A stretch of 53,369 nucleotides of DNA from Geobacteraceae bacterium (lineage in GTDB: Bacteria > Desulfobacterota > Desulfuromonadia > Geobacterales > Geobacteraceae): the NCBI GenBank assembly GCA_009773645.1, contig WSYB01000040.1, forward strand, positions 1 to 53,369, given 5' to 3'. A model generated the notes under the pieces. That model ran no database searches. It saw nothing but the letters and a program-made list of their open reading frames with translations, and had not been told where the DNA came from. A program made the position numbers and the translations under genes. Each line of letters opens with the position of its first letter. The stretch's first letter is position 1. Shown in pieces: positions 41,384 through 50,521 of this stretch.

Positions 41384-44300
41384 ATGGAAAACGCAAACGC
41401 AAACTTCGTACATCTCCATCTCCACACCCAGTATTCCCTCCTTGACGGGGCAATCCGGCTCGGGGACCTCGTCAAGAAGGTCAAGGGATTCCAGATGCCG
41501 GCAGTGGCCATAACCGACCACGGCAACATGTTCGGCGCCATCGAATTTTACCTGAAGTGCCAGTCCTCCGGCGTAAAGCCGATCATCGGGAGCGAGGTGT
41601 ATCTGGCTCCCGGCTCCCGCTTGAGCAAGGAGGCGGGGAAAGTTTCCGAGGGGGGCTCCAGTTACCATCTCATCCTCCTCTGTGAAAACCTCCAGGGGTA
41701 CAGGAATCTCTCAAAGCTTGTCTCCATCGGCTACAAAGAAGGTTTCTACTATAAACCGCGGATTGACAAGGAAGTGCTGGCTGAACACTCCGAAGGGCTG
41801 ATTGCCCTCTCCGCCTGCCTCAAGGGAGAGCTGGCCCACCTCTGCGGCCGCAACCGCATGGAAGATGCCCTGGACGTGGCCCGTGACTTCAGCCGGATGT
41901 TTCCCGACCGTTACTACATCGAGCTCCAGGAAAACACCCTGCCGGAGCAGGATGCGGCCAACAAGCGGCTCCTTGATATCTCCCGGGAGCTTGGGCTTCC
42001 GCTCGTTGCCACCAACGACTGTCATTACCTGAACCGGTCGGACGCCAGGGCCCACGAGGTTCTCCTCTGCATCCAGACCGGCAAGACCATGAACGACCCG
42101 TCGCGGATGCGTTTTTCCGCCGAAGAATTCTATGTCAAATCCCCCGAAGAGATGGCGGCCGCCTTCCACTACGCACCGGAGGCGGTGGCGAACACGGTAA
42201 GGATTGCCGAACGCTGCAACCTGGAGCTGGATTTCAAGACCTATCATTTTCCCCAGTACATCAAACCGGCCGACAAGACTCTCGACGATGTCCTGGAAGA
42301 GCAGGCCTACTCAGGACTCAAAGAGCGGCTGGTGGCGGTTCGGGCCAAGTACCCGGACCTCACGCCGGAGCAGGAGCAGGCTTATCATGACCGGCTCGGT
42401 ATCGAACTCGACTGCATCAAGCAGATGGGGTTTCCCGGCTATTTCCTCATAGTGGCCGATTTCATCAACTGGGCGAAGGACCAGGGAATCCCGGTCGGCC
42501 CCGGCCGGGGGTCGGCGGCCGGGTCACTCGTCGCCTATTCCGTCAGGATCACCGACATCGATCCGATCCCCTATAACCTCCTCTTCGAGCGTTTCCTCAA
42601 CCCTGAACGGATATCCATGCCTGATATCGACGTGGACTTCTGCCAGGACCGCCGCGAGGAAGTGATCCAGTATGTTGCCGATAAGTACGGGCGTGACAAG
42701 GTCTGTCAGATCATCACCTTCGGCACCATGGCGGCTCGCGGCGTGATCCGCGATGTGGGGCGTGCCCTGGACATGCCCTACGGCGAAGTGGACAAGATCG
42801 CCAAGCTGGTTCCCGAGGTGCTCGGCATCACCCTGGAAAAGGCGATCAAGCAGGAGCCGAAGCTGGGTGAACTGGCCGAGGCAGACCCGCACATCAAGGA
42901 ACTGCTCGATACGGCCCTCTGTCTGGAAGGGCTGACCCGTCACGCCTCCACCCACGCGGCCGGGGTGGTAGTAGCTCCCGATGTCATGGAGGAGTTCTGC
43001 CCGGTCTACAAGGACCAGAAGAACGGTTCCATAACCACCCAGTACTCCATGAAGTACGTGGAAAAGATAGGCCTGGTGAAGTTCGACTTTTTGGGGCTCA
43101 AGAACCTGACGGTCATCCACAATGCGGTCAAGCTGATTCGGGCGGGGAAGGATCCCGACTTCGACATTGCGCGCCTCAGGGACGACGACCAAGAGAGCTA
43201 CCGGCTCCTCCAGTCCGGCAATACCACCGGCGTCTTCCAGTTGGAGTCCTCCGGCATGCAGGGGCTTCTCGTCAAGCTGAAACCTTCCTGCTTCGAAGAC
43301 ATCATCGCGGTCTGCGCTCTCTACCGCCCCGGCCCCTTAGGTTCGGGCATGGTGGACGACTTCATTGACCGCAAGCACGGCAGGAAGAAGGCGGTCTACG
43401 ACCTGCCGCAGCTGGAGCCGATCCTGAAGGACACCTATGGGGTCATCGTCTACCAGGAACAGGTCATGCAGATCGCCCGGACCCTGGCCGGATATTCCCT
43501 GGGGGGGGCGGACCTTCTGCGCCGCGCCATGGGGAAGAAGGACCCGGCAGAGATGGCCAAGCAGCGGGACATTTTCCTTGAAGGGGCTAAGAAACAGGGG
43601 ATTGACCCGAAGAAGGCGGAATCCATCTTTGACCTCATGGCCAAATTTGCCGAGTACGGCTTCAATAAGTCTCATTCCGCGGCTTATGCGCTGGTGGCTT
43701 ACCAGACCGCCTACCTGAAGGCCCACTATCCGGTGGAGTTCATGGCTGCCCTTCTCACCGAGGACATGGGTAGCACCGAAAAGGTGATCAAGAACATCGC
43801 CGATTGCCGTGAGATGGGGATCGAGGTGCTGCCGCCGGACATCAACGCCTCGCACCTCTCTTTCCGGGTTCTGGGGAACTCCATCCGTTTCGGTCTTGGG
43901 GCGGTCAAGAACGTTGGGGAGTCGGCCATCGAGGCGATCCTGGACGCAAGAAAAGACGGTGAGTTCAGGGACATCTTCGACTTCTGCGAGCGCGTGGACC
44001 TGCGCCGGGTGAACAAGCGGGTGGTGGAATCGCTCATCAAGTGCGGCGCGTTCGACTCCACCGGAGCTAAACGCGCTCAGCTCATGACCGGCCTGGAAGA
44101 CGCCGTGAATCTGGGGCAGAGGATTCAGCAGGAGCGTGAAAGCGCTCAGGTTTCCCTGTTCGGCACGGCGGAGATCGTGAAGAACAACGGCAACGGCGGC
44201 GCCAGGCTTCCCGATGTGCCGGAATGGGATGAAAAGCTCCTCCTCAATTTCGAAAAGGAGGCACTCGGTTTTTTCATTACCGGTCATCCCCTGAACCGCT

Positions 44301-44863
44301 ACGCCCATGATATACGGCGCTTTGCAAATGCGGATGCCTCTTCCCTCCAGGAGATGCCCGACAAGAGCGAGGTGAAGCTCTGCGGCATCGTGGTGGGTTT
44401 GAAGGAGTTCATTACCAAAAAGGGTGACCGGATGGGGTTTATCACCCTGGAGGATCTGACGGGGGCGGTGGAGGTGGTGGTCCTGGCCAAGGTGTATGCC
44501 GGAGCCGTCGAGTATCTGAAGTCAGAGGACCCTCTTCTTGTGACGGGCGTGCTTGAAGTGGGGGAAAAGAACAGGAAGATCCTGGCCGGCGAGATCGTTT
44601 CCCTGCGGGAGGTTAACGAACGGAAGACCACGAAGGTTCATTTCAATCTCGATACGCCCGGCCTGGAAAGGGACCATCTGGAATCGCTGAAGGGAATCAT
44701 GGAACGCTATCGGGGGACGTGCAGGGCTTTTTTGCATATCGTGATACCCGAGAAATGCAAAACGACCATTGCTCTTCCTGATTCCACCATGGTGGCGGCC
44801 AGTGAGGATTTATCACTGGAAGTGCAGAATCTGTTGGGGTATAATGCCGTTTCATTTGAGTAG
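41384..44863 (+). CDS. dnaE: DNA polymerase III alpha subunit
   Basis: 1159 residues, the usual DnaE1 length. PHP domain at the N-terminus (VHLHLHTQYSLLDGAIRL), polymerase palm with GPGRGSAAGSLVAYSV and catalytic acids in PDIDVDFCQDRREE (~413-417) and KFDFLGLKNL (~567), fingers, helix-hairpin-helix, and an OB-fold near 990-1060 (VKLCGIVVGLKEFITKKGD). It is the replicative polymerase. ATG 41384 follows AGAGGA by 4 bases and is preferred over ATG 41372, which has no ribosome site. Confidence 0.97.
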   Translation: MENANANFVHLHLHTQYSLLDGAIRLGDLVKKVKGFQMPAVAITDHGNMFGAIEFYLKCQSSGVKPIIGSEVYLAPGSRLSKEAGKVSEGGSSYHLILLCENLQGYRNLSKLVSIGYKEGFYYKPRIDKEVLAEHSEGLIALSACLKGELAHLCGRNRMEDALDVARDFSRMFPDRYYIELQENTLPEQDAANKRLLDISRELGLPLVATNDCHYLNRSDARAHEVLLCIQTGKTMNDPSRMRFSAEEFYVKSPEEMAAAFHYAPEAVANTVRIAERCNLELDFKTYHFPQYIKPADKTLDDVLEEQAYSGLKERLVAVRAKYPDLTPEQEQAYHDRLGIELDCIKQMGFPGYFLIVADFINWAKDQGIPVGPGRGSAAGSLVAYSVRITDIDPIPYNLLFERFLNPERISMPDIDVDFCQDRREEVIQYVADKYGRDKVCQIITFGTMAARGVIRDVGRALDMPYGEVDKIAKLVPEVLGITLEKAIKQEPKLGELAEADPHIKELLDTALCLEGLTRHASTHAAGVVVAPDVMEEFCPVYKDQKNGSITTQYSMKYVEKIGLVKFDFLGLKNLTVIHNAVKLIRAGKDPDFDIARLRDDDQESYRLLQSGNTTGVFQLESSGMQGLLVKLKPSCFEDIIAVCALYRPGPLGSGMVDDFIDRKHGRKKAVYDLPQLEPILKDTYGVIVYQEQVMQIARTLAGYSLGGADLLRRAMGKKDPAEMAKQRDIFLEGAKKQGIDPKKAESIFDLMAKFAEYGFNKSHSAAYALVAYQTAYLKAHYPVEFMAALLTEDMGSTEKVIKNIADCREMGIEVLPPDINASHLSFRVLGNSIRFGLGAVKNVGESAIEAILDARKDGEFRDIFDFCERVDLRRVNKRVVESLIKCGAFDSTGAKRAQLMTGLEDAVNLGQRIQQERESAQVSLFGTAEIVKNNGNGGARLPDVPEWDEKLLLNFEKEALGFFITGHPLNRYAHDIRRFANADASSLQEMPDKSEVKLCGIVVGLKEFITKKGDRMGFITLEDLTGAVEVVVLAKVYAGAVEYLKSEDPLLVTGVLEVGEKNRKILAGEIVSLREVNERKTTKVHFNLDTPGLERDHLESLKGIMERYRGTCRAFLHIVIPEKCKTTIALPDSTMVAASEDLSLEVQNLLGYNAVSFE

Positions 44864-44865
44864 GG

Positions 44866-44962
44866 GCACCCCCATGTGGGTGCCCACAGTTGGGCGGCCA
44901 CAGGCCACAGTTGGGCGGCCACAGGCCACAGTTGGGCGGCCACGCAGGGCCGCCCCTACAAA
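44866..44962. repeat. Palindromic repeat with 21-bp tandem array
   Basis: GGGGCACCCCCATGTGGGTGCCC forms a hairpin (arms GGGCACCC/GGGTGCCC), then the unit CCACAGTTGGGCGGCCACAGG (21 bp) runs 2.85 times (44884-44943), ending in GGGCCGCCCCTACAAA. The end is shared with the repeat at 28586. It lies between dnaE and accA. It is not a CRISPR: there are no spacers. Confidence 0.8.
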
Positions 44963-44996
44963 TGTGCAATATATTGCGATAAAGGAGATTTAATAC

Positions 44997-45953
44997 ATGG
45001 CGCAGCAATACTATCTGGAGTTTGAAAAGCCGCTGGCGGAGCTGGAACGGAAGATACAGGAGCTCCTGGATTTTTCCACCGACACCGTGGACCTGAAGAC
45101 GGAGGTGGCAAAGCTGGAAAAGAAGGCGGATAAGATGCGGGAAGAGATATTTTCAGGCCTTACCCGCTGGCAGACGGCCCAAGTGGCCCGGCACATCAAC
45201 CGTCCCTTCACCATGGACTACATTAATCTGATTTTTACCGAATTCGTGGAGCTTCACGGCGACCGCAACTTCGGCGATGACCACGCCATTGTGGGGGGGC
45301 TGGCGCGGCTGGACGGCGAGCCGGTAATGGTGATCGGCCACCAGAAGGGACGCGACACCAAGGAAAAGGTTTACCGCAACTTCGGCATGCCTAACCCCGA
45401 AGGGTACAGAAAGGCATTGCGCCTCATGGAGATGGCTGAAAGGTTCAAGCTCCCCCTTGTCACCTTTGTTGATACCCCCGGCGCTTTCCCCGGCATCGGC
45501 GCCGAGGAGCGGGGACAGGCCGAGGCCATTGCCAGAAATTTGCGGGAGATGTCACGCCTAACCGTGCCTATCATCGTGGTGGTCACCGGGGAAGGGGGGT
45601 CCGGCGGCGCTCTGGGAATTGCAGTCGGCGACCGGGTTCTGATGCTGGAACATTCCATATACGCCGTTATTTCTCCTGAAGGTTGCGCCGCCATTCTCTG
45701 GTCCGACGGGACCAAGGGTGAACAGGCGGCAGAGGCTCTTAAGCTGACGGCGAGAGACATTAAAGAACTGGACGTCATCGACGAGATTATTAAGGAACCG
45801 CCGGGAGGTGCCCACCGCGACCACAAGACCGTGGCCGAAAACCTCCATGTGGCCCTTTCCAGGAGCCTGCAGGAGTTGAAGAAGATACCGGCCGAGCAGT
45901 TGGTGGAGGAGCGGTACCAGAAGTTCAGGAAGATGTCACGGTTTGTGGAGTAG
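44997..45953 (+). CDS. accA: Acetyl-CoA carboxylase carboxyltransferase alpha subunit
   Basis: 318 residues, the typical AccA length. Biotin-carboxyl transfer motifs: [77 protein letters not shown], and [10 protein letters not shown]. It makes malonyl-CoA for fatty acids together with AccD, encoded elsewhere. AAAGGAG lies 10 bases before the ATG. The dnaE-accA order is conserved in many bacteria. Confidence 0.97.
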   Translation: MAQQYYLEFEKPLAELERKIQELLDFSTDTVDLKTEVAKLEKKADKMREEIFSGLTRWQTAQVARHINRPFTMDYINLIFTEFVELHGDRNFGDDHAIVGGLARLDGEPVMVIGHQKGRDTKEKVYRNFGMPNPEGYRKALRLMEMAERFKLPLVTFVDTPGAFPGIGAEERGQAEAIARNLREMSRLTVPIIVVVTGEGGSGGALGIAVGDRVLMLEHSIYAVISPEGCAAILWSDGTKGEQAAEALKLTARDIKELDVIDEIIKEPPGGAHRDHKTVAENLHVALSRSLQELKKIPAEQLVEERYQKFRKMSRFVE

Positions 45954-45974
45954 GAAGACACTATGTGACGCTGA

Positions 45975-46003
45975 AAGGGCGGGGAGAAATCCCCGCCCTT
46001 TTT
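45975..46003 (+). terminator. Terminator of accA
   Basis: Perfect 10-bp stem AAGGGCGGGG/CCCCGCCCTT with a 6-base loop, followed by TTT. Confidence 0.88.
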
Positions 46004-46122
46004 CGTGCGTTGATTCTATGGAAATTTTCATGGTCTTGAGGGGGGATTCGTGATAGAAAAAGTTATTTTCCGGTCAGGTGGGACAACGAGCCAGACATCG
46101 GAAGAATGAGCCCGCGAGAACA

Positions 46123-46206
46123 TCGACCGAATGTAGAACGGGGGAGTTCTTTTGGGCGTGTTCAACCTATCCCGAGTGTCGGCAGGTGGTGGCGATAGGG
46201 GGTAGT
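46123..46206 (+). pseudogene. Remnant of a topoisomerase-type C4 zinc finger
   Basis: One frame reads ECRTGEFFWACSTYPECRQV, matching the second half of a C4 topoisomerase zinc finger (C..G.FWGCS.YP.CR). No start, no first Cys pair and no surrounding domain remain. Such fingers occur at the C-terminus of restriction or nuclease proteins, so this is probably a relic of the same decayed restriction locus. The rest of 46004-46342 shows nothing coding. Confidence 0.5.
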
Positions 46207-46342
46207 TTGTTTCAGAGAGGTCTGGCAAATTACATCATTGCATGCTTGACACGTATTGGTTTTTCAGGCTACCTCAATACGCTGGACAGATTGAAACCGG
46301 AACCCAGAGAGGTCAGACCTATGCTTTTAAAAGGAATACCCC

Positions 46343-46951
46343 ATGCCCGAGGGTTTTATCCCGCCTCATGGCGGCTACCAAAAACTGCTCTCCTACCAGA
46401 AAGCGGAGATCGTCTACGACGCCACGGTCTATTTCTGCGATCACTTCATCGATCGGCGCAGCCGCACCCATGACCAGATGGTGCAGGCGGCCCGTTCCGG
46501 CAAGCAGAACATTGTCGAAGGGAGCATGGCCTCCGGCACCTCAAAAGAAATGGAAATCAAGTTGACCAACGTGGCCCGAGCCAGCCAGGAAGAGTTGCTG
46601 GTGGATTATCGCGACTTTCTGAGGACAAAAGGGCAGCCGATTTGGGATAAGGACAGCAAAGAGGCAAAATATGTGAGAGGCCTTGGAAAGAATAGGTCTC
46701 ATAAGTCCTCTGAGTCCCATGAGACCAATAGGACAAATATGACCTATGAAACTTATGCCACCTATAAGCCTTTCATTGAGACTCGGCCACCTGAGGTCGT
46801 GGCCAATATCATCATCTGTCTGATTCATCAGACCAACTATCTGCTGGACCGGCAATTGAAACAACTGGAAGCGGCATTTCTCAAGGGGGGCGGTCTTCGT
46901 GAACGGATGACCCGCGCACGCCTGGATTCGCGGAAGAAGGGGCACCCATGA
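46343..46951 (+). CDS. Four-helix-bundle (S23-like) protein of a restriction locus
   Basis: 202 residues. The first ~85 residues form a four-helix bundle like those found in 23S rRNA intervening-sequence proteins (SYQKAEIVYDATVYFCDHFI, MVQAARSGKQNIVEGSMASG). A Ser/Thr/Asn-rich variable linker (SHKSSESHETNRTNMTYETY) leads to a closing helix (VVANIIICLIHQTNYLLDRQ) that resembles the suffix domain of this family. Such genes lie inside type I restriction operons, and here it is followed by ATGA overlap with an hsdR start. AAGGA precedes the ATG. The molecular role is unknown. Confidence 0.75.
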   Translation: MPEGFIPPHGGYQKLLSYQKAEIVYDATVYFCDHFIDRRSRTHDQMVQAARSGKQNIVEGSMASGTSKEMEIKLTNVARASQEELLVDYRDFLRTKGQPIWDKDSKEAKYVRGLGKNRSHKSSESHETNRTNMTYETYATYKPFIETRPPEVVANIIICLIHQTNYLLDRQLKQLEAAFLKGGGLRERMTRARLDSRKKGHP

Positions 46952-47100
46952 GCAACTTCACCTTCCTCAATGCCCACTGGCCCGACCTCTACGAAACCGC
47001 CCGCGAAGCCGAGCAGTGGAGGCATGGGGGACATTCTATAATCAACCTGTCAAGTGCAAATAACGCTCTTATCTATTTGTCTAAATCGGCTAATAGATAA
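46948..47100 (+). pseudogene. hsdR fragment (type I restriction subunit), cut by a palindromic element
   Basis: The ATG overlaps the previous stop. The first 23 codons (MSNFTFLNAHWPDLYETARE...) are the characteristic N-terminus of type I restriction R subunits. At 47026 a palindromic element begins and the frame soon ends in repeat sequence at 47100. More than 800 residues, and the hsdM/hsdS genes, are missing from this side, so restriction is inactive here. Confidence 0.75.
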
Positions 47101-47118
47101 ATAGATAGAATGTCCCTC
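47026..47118. mobile_element. Short palindromic element interrupting hsdR
   Basis: Inverted ends GGGGGACATTCTAT (47026-47039) and ATAGAATGTCCCTC (47105-47118), 13 of 14 paired, plus an inner hairpin ATCTATTTGTCT (47071-47082) with AGATAAATAGAT (47095-47106). Ends with GGGGACATTCTAT are typical of repeats mobilised by IS200-like REP-associated transposases, but no transposase is present here. Confidence 0.7.
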
Positions 47119-47167
47119 TAGGGTTCCCTCAAGTGAGAATTATTAGCACACCCCACAGAGGAATAAA

Positions 47168-47533
47168 ATGCAAGATGTCGTCTACGGTATTATTACTCAC
47201 CCAACTTTTTTCATACCAGCCGGACTTTTTGGTTACTTGCTTGGCAACTGGTTTACTATTGGGAGGGACCGAAGGAAAGAGTTCAACGAGGCGGCTGAAG
47301 CCCTTTTCAGAGAACTCACAAACGAAAGTATTAACCCCGACTTTAATACATTTAGGAGAAGGCTCTCTTGGTACGAGAAAAAACGCCTCAACAAATGTGT
47401 TACAGAATATAAAGAGGCAAGAAGCGATAAAAATAAAACTAATCGAGACTTTTTTGGTAAACAAACTTATCGTGATTTATCCTTACTTACTACCACTAGA
47501 GATGATTTAATAAAACTCACTAAACGAAAATAA
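47168..47533 (+). CDS. Hypothetical membrane-anchored protein
   Basis: 121 residues: one N-terminal helix (~9-29, PTFFIPAGLFGYLLGNWFTI) and a basic helical cytoplasmic part (RRRLSWYEKKRLNKCVTEYK). GAGGA lies upstream of the ATG. AT-rich codons unlike the flanking housekeeping genes. It could be co-transcribed with the next gene (19-base gap). No family recognised; a phage-defence or toxin-immunity role is conceivable from the setting but unsupported. Confidence 0.65.
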   Translation: MQDVVYGIITHPTFFIPAGLFGYLLGNWFTIGRDRRKEFNEAAEALFRELTNESINPDFNTFRRRLSWYEKKRLNKCVTEYKEARSDKNKTNRDFFGKQTYRDLSLLTTTRDDLIKLTKRK

Positions 47534-47552
47534 ATATGCGGAGGTTATAGCT

Positions 47553-48029
47553 ATGCCTGCATTTAAGTCTGAAATAGTAGATTCACACCAACAATTATTT
47601 GATTGGTCCTGTATTCCTTCAGCGGTAGAACTTGTTTTGAAACTCACAGGTCAAGTAAGTACAAATTACTATGATCTACAAGAAGACTGGCAAAACAATA
47701 TGGGTGGTACTTTCGCAAACTTTGACGGACTTGATTTGTATGGTCTGCAATTTTCACACAAGTTTAAAGCTAAAAGAGATGATTCATTTCCTCTTACAGA
47801 CCTTTTTGACACTATTTCAAACGAACTCACAGAACAAAGGTATGTAATCGTTTCTTTGCCCTGTTCTGGAGTTTTTCATACTGCAATCATTTATGATAAC
47901 GTTCAAGATAATGAATTTATCGCCTTTACTAAGCTCGGAAAAGGGCTTACCTGTAGTACTGCGCAACTGATCGAGGTTTGGTCCGCTATAGTCGATATTA
48001 AGGGGACCGATATTCTCGTGTATAAATAG
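47553..48029 (+). CDS. Hypothetical papain-like (C39-like) protein
   Basis: 158 residues. DWSCIPSAVELVLKLTG near the N-terminus and FHTAIIYD near residue 110 have the spacing of a catalytic Cys and His in C39-like or transglutaminase-like folds; an acidic residue follows (DNVQDNEF). No signal peptide. GGAGG precedes the ATG. AT-rich, same island as its neighbours. Protease activity is a hypothesis only. Confidence 0.6.
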   Translation: MPAFKSEIVDSHQQLFDWSCIPSAVELVLKLTGQVSTNYYDLQEDWQNNMGGTFANFDGLDLYGLQFSHKFKAKRDDSFPLTDLFDTISNELTEQRYVIVSLPCSGVFHTAIIYDNVQDNEFIAFTKLGKGLTCSTAQLIEVWSAIVDIKGTDILVYK

Positions 48030-48133
48030 ATACATAACTAAAATCCTTATAACACACGGATTCACAACGTCTCCGCTGCCCTCCGCTGTTTATTTACAAG
48101 CTGTTATACCAACAAAACATAAGGGGAACAGAA

Positions 48134-48670
48134 ATGCGAAAAATCGGAATCATTCTCATGCTTGCTGGTGTTGTCTGGGGCATCTTTGCTTTCAACATGA
48201 AAACTTCAATTATAACCGAAGGAAAAACTATCGGCTCTGGGCTTTACTCCATGTACATTCCTAGCCAAACAGTCCATAACCTTGACCTCGCTGACCAACG
48301 GAGAAATCATCTTATTGGTGCTGCCGTTACGCTCATAGCTGGAATATTGCTGTTAGGCTTTGGGTCTATGAGACCCAAAGAGGAGAGCGTCAGCACCTAC
48401 TCTGATAAGAAATGCCCTTTCTGTGCTGAAACAATCAAAAAAGAAGCTACTGTTTGCCGTTACTGTGGCAAAGATCTCCCTGAACCTGTAAAGCCAGAAA
48501 AGAAAATTCATGAGCCTGGGAAAGTCTATGAGTTGGCATTTGATAAAGACAAATGTGTTTATTGCCCCATTTGTAATGCAAGACTCAAACTAGATGCTAA
48601 AGAAATACAAGAAAACAAATTTGGCTGTACAGACTGTAAATCAGAAATACTGTTCGCAATCACGGCATAA
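48134..48670 (+). CDS. Membrane protein with zinc ribbon
   Basis: 178 residues. Two membrane helices (~4-22 and ~59-79) with an extracytoplasmic loop, then a cytoplasmic zinc ribbon CPFCAETIKKEATVCRYCGK (~95-114) and a second Cys set, CVYCPICNARL and CTDC (~138-171), forming another zinc site. AAGGGG lies before the ATG. Island composition. Zinc-ribbon membrane proteins of this size are common but undefined. Confidence 0.68.
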   Translation: MRKIGIILMLAGVVWGIFAFNMKTSIITEGKTIGSGLYSMYIPSQTVHNLDLADQRRNHLIGAAVTLIAGILLLGFGSMRPKEESVSTYSDKKCPFCAETIKKEATVCRYCGKDLPEPVKPEKKIHEPGKVYELAFDKDKCVYCPICNARLKLDAKEIQENKFGCTDCKSEILFAITA

Positions 48671-48681
48671 AGGTGAAACAA

Positions 48682-48921
48682 ATGAATCTAGGTGACATAA
48701 AAGTCAACATCCAGAAGTTTGAAAAAACCAAAGTTCTACTAAAAGTAGCCGAGCTATCAGTTGCCCAAATTAAAGAAATGAAAGACGAAGAAATCATTTC
48801 TGTGCTCACAGGAGAAAAAGGCATTGGTGGAGTTTTGCCTTTATCGCTACAACAAGCACTGACTAATGAACTTCTGACACGAACGATCCATAAAGCAAGC
48901 AAACCACATTGGACGACATGA
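48682..48921 (+). CDS. Hypothetical protein, probably frameshifted
   Basis: 79 residues from ATG 48682 with AAAGGTG upstream. The protein (IKVNIQKFEKTKVLLKVAEL, MKDEEIISVLTGEKG) ends abruptly at 48921. In the +1 frame a clearly protein-like stretch follows at once (HENDLEIAKRYWNQFKGAAS, then YGIPDESFAAFMAKLERTGL) up to a stop at 49171, with no start codon of its own. A frameshift near 48915 best explains both. The full product would be about 160 residues. Family not recognised. Confidence 0.55.
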   Translation: MNLGDIKVNIQKFEKTKVLLKVAELSVAQIKEMKDEEIISVLTGEKGIGGVLPLSLQQALTNELLTRTIHKASKPHWTT

Positions 48922-49171
48922 AAATGACCTGGAGATCGCAAAGCGATATTGGAACCAGTTCAAAGGCGCGGCAAGTGAGAGATATGGCATTCCTGATGAA
49001 AGCTTCGCTGCTTTTATGGCGAAACTTGAGCGTACTGGGCTTTATCTCAGGATCACTAGGATGTTCTACGATTATGAGGGCGACATTGGAAGAACCACGC
49101 CTTTATTTGCCAGGCTGTTAGAGTTCGTAAGTAACAACAGCACACAACCAAGCGCAACAGCGGGCGGATGA
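48917..49171 (+). pseudogene. Out-of-frame C-terminal half of the 48682 gene
   Basis: About 84 codons without a start, in the frame +1 to the preceding open frame; an in-frame stop at 48875-48877 lies just upstream. Sequence is coherent (LYLRITRMFYDYEGDIGRTT) and ends before the pfk leader. It could also be made by programmed frameshifting, though no slippery heptamer was noticed. Confidence 0.5.
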
Positions 49172-49245
49172 ACCTCGCCGCTGTGCTCTCCCACGTTGGC
49201 AGAGAAAAAAGATTCAGGAACCCATAACAGAAAGGACATCAAGCC

Positions 49246-50355
49246 ATGAGCAAAATGATCGGCATCCTGACTTCCGGTGGTGACAGCCCGGGACTGAATG
49301 CAGCTATCCGGGGGGTCGGCAAGGCCCTCCTGGGACGTTATGGCATGAAGGTGATAGGGTTCCGCGACGGCTTTCGCGGCATGATGGAAAACCGGACACA
49401 ACTGCTGGATTCAGCGGCGCTCTCGGGCATTCTCACGTTGGGAGGCACCATTCTGGGCACGAGCCGTGACAAGCCCTACGCCATGCCCGTTGCCGGCAAG
49501 TTGATGGACATGACCGATGTCATTGTCGACAATTACCGCAAGCACCACCTGGACGCGTTAGTCTGCCTGGGGGGCGGCGGGACGCAAAAAAACGCCTATC
49601 ATCTGATGAAACAGGGCCTGAACGTGATTACCCTGCCCAAGACGATCGACAATGACGTGGCCATGACCGATGTGTCCTTTGGCTACGATACCGCTCTCGG
49701 GATTGCCACGGAGGCTATCGACCGGTTGCACAGTACGGCCCATAGCCATCATCGCATCCTCGTTCTGGAGCTGATGGGCAACAAGGCCGGCTGGCTGGCC
49801 TTGGGGGCCGGCATTGCCGGCGGGGCCGATGTCATTTTGATTCCGGAAATACCATACGATGTAAAGAAGGTTGCCGCGGCAATCATGCGGCGCAGTCACA
49901 GTGGACAGGGCTTCAGCATTGTTGCCGTGGCCGAAGGGGCCATTTCCCGGGAAGTCGCCGCCACACTGGATAAGGCGGGAAAGAACAAAGACGGCAAGAA
50001 GAAAGCACAAAAACAGCAGGCCCAGGAACGGGTTGCAGACAACAGGCCGGGCAATAGCCTGCATCTGGCCCAACAACTGGAGGAACTCACCGGTCTGGAA
50101 TCACGTCTCACGATTTTGGGTTATCTCCAACGCGGGGGAACACCTTCGGCGGGAGACCGTCTGTTGGCAACACGCCTGGGTACAGCCTGTGCCGACCTTA
50201 TCAATAAGGGCGATTTCGGTGTTATGGTGGCTGCACGGGGTGATGGTGTCAAGCCGGTAGCGCTCAAGGACGTCGTCGGCAAACGCAGGACGGTGCCGCT
50301 GGATCATTACTGGATCGAGAGTGCCCGCAGTGTGCATACTTGTTTTGGCGATTGA
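49246..50355 (+). CDS. pfkA: 6-phosphofructokinase with atypical active-site loop
   Basis: 369 residues. PFK motifs: [15 protein letters not shown] at the N-terminus, [12 protein letters not shown] (catalytic TID-D), [14 protein letters not shown] and [16 protein letters not shown]. The phosphate-donor loop reads [11 protein letters not shown], where classic ATP-PFKs have GGDGS and PPi-PFKs GGDD: the Asp is replaced by Gly. A Lys/Gln-rich insert lies near 245-260 ([15 protein letters not shown]). Enzyme of glycolysis; ATP or PPi use cannot be set by eye. AGAAAGGA lies upstream of the ATG. Confidence 0.9.
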   Translation: MSKMIGILTSGGDSPGLNAAIRGVGKALLGRYGMKVIGFRDGFRGMMENRTQLLDSAALSGILTLGGTILGTSRDKPYAMPVAGKLMDMTDVIVDNYRKHHLDALVCLGGGGTQKNAYHLMKQGLNVITLPKTIDNDVAMTDVSFGYDTALGIATEAIDRLHSTAHSHHRILVLELMGNKAGWLALGAGIAGGADVILIPEIPYDVKKVAAAIMRRSHSGQGFSIVAVAEGAISREVAATLDKAGKNKDGKKKAQKQQAQERVADNRPGNSLHLAQQLEELTGLESRLTILGYLQRGGTPSAGDRLLATRLGTACADLINKGDFGVMVAARGDGVKPVALKDVVGKRRTVPLDHYWIESARSVHTCFGD

Positions 50356-50450
50356 TCTCCCGGCGAAGAAGAGGGACGTTGCTTGCATGAACACGCCCGG
50401 CAGGTCAAGCGCAAGACCGTTCGCCCAGAAGTCCCTCCAATAAAAAACTC

Positions 50451-50479
50451 TTGACGCCCTGTACTTCGGTAATTACAAT
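50451..50479 (+). promoter_or_regulatory. Promoter of mazEF
   Basis: TTGACG and TACAAT with a 17-base spacer, 43 bases before the mazE GTG. Confidence 0.7.
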
Positions 50480-50521
50480 GTAGACACTAGGTGATCTTTT
50501 TTTCTTCGGAGGAAACAATTC

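Noticed and set aside
44884-44943. Tandem 21-mers as a CRISPR array
   Set aside because: Units abut with no spacers and no cas genes are present.
46078-46473. 131-codon frame across the restriction relic as a gene
   Set aside because: Only the short zinc-finger piece is protein-like; the second half is the shadow of the four-helix gene.
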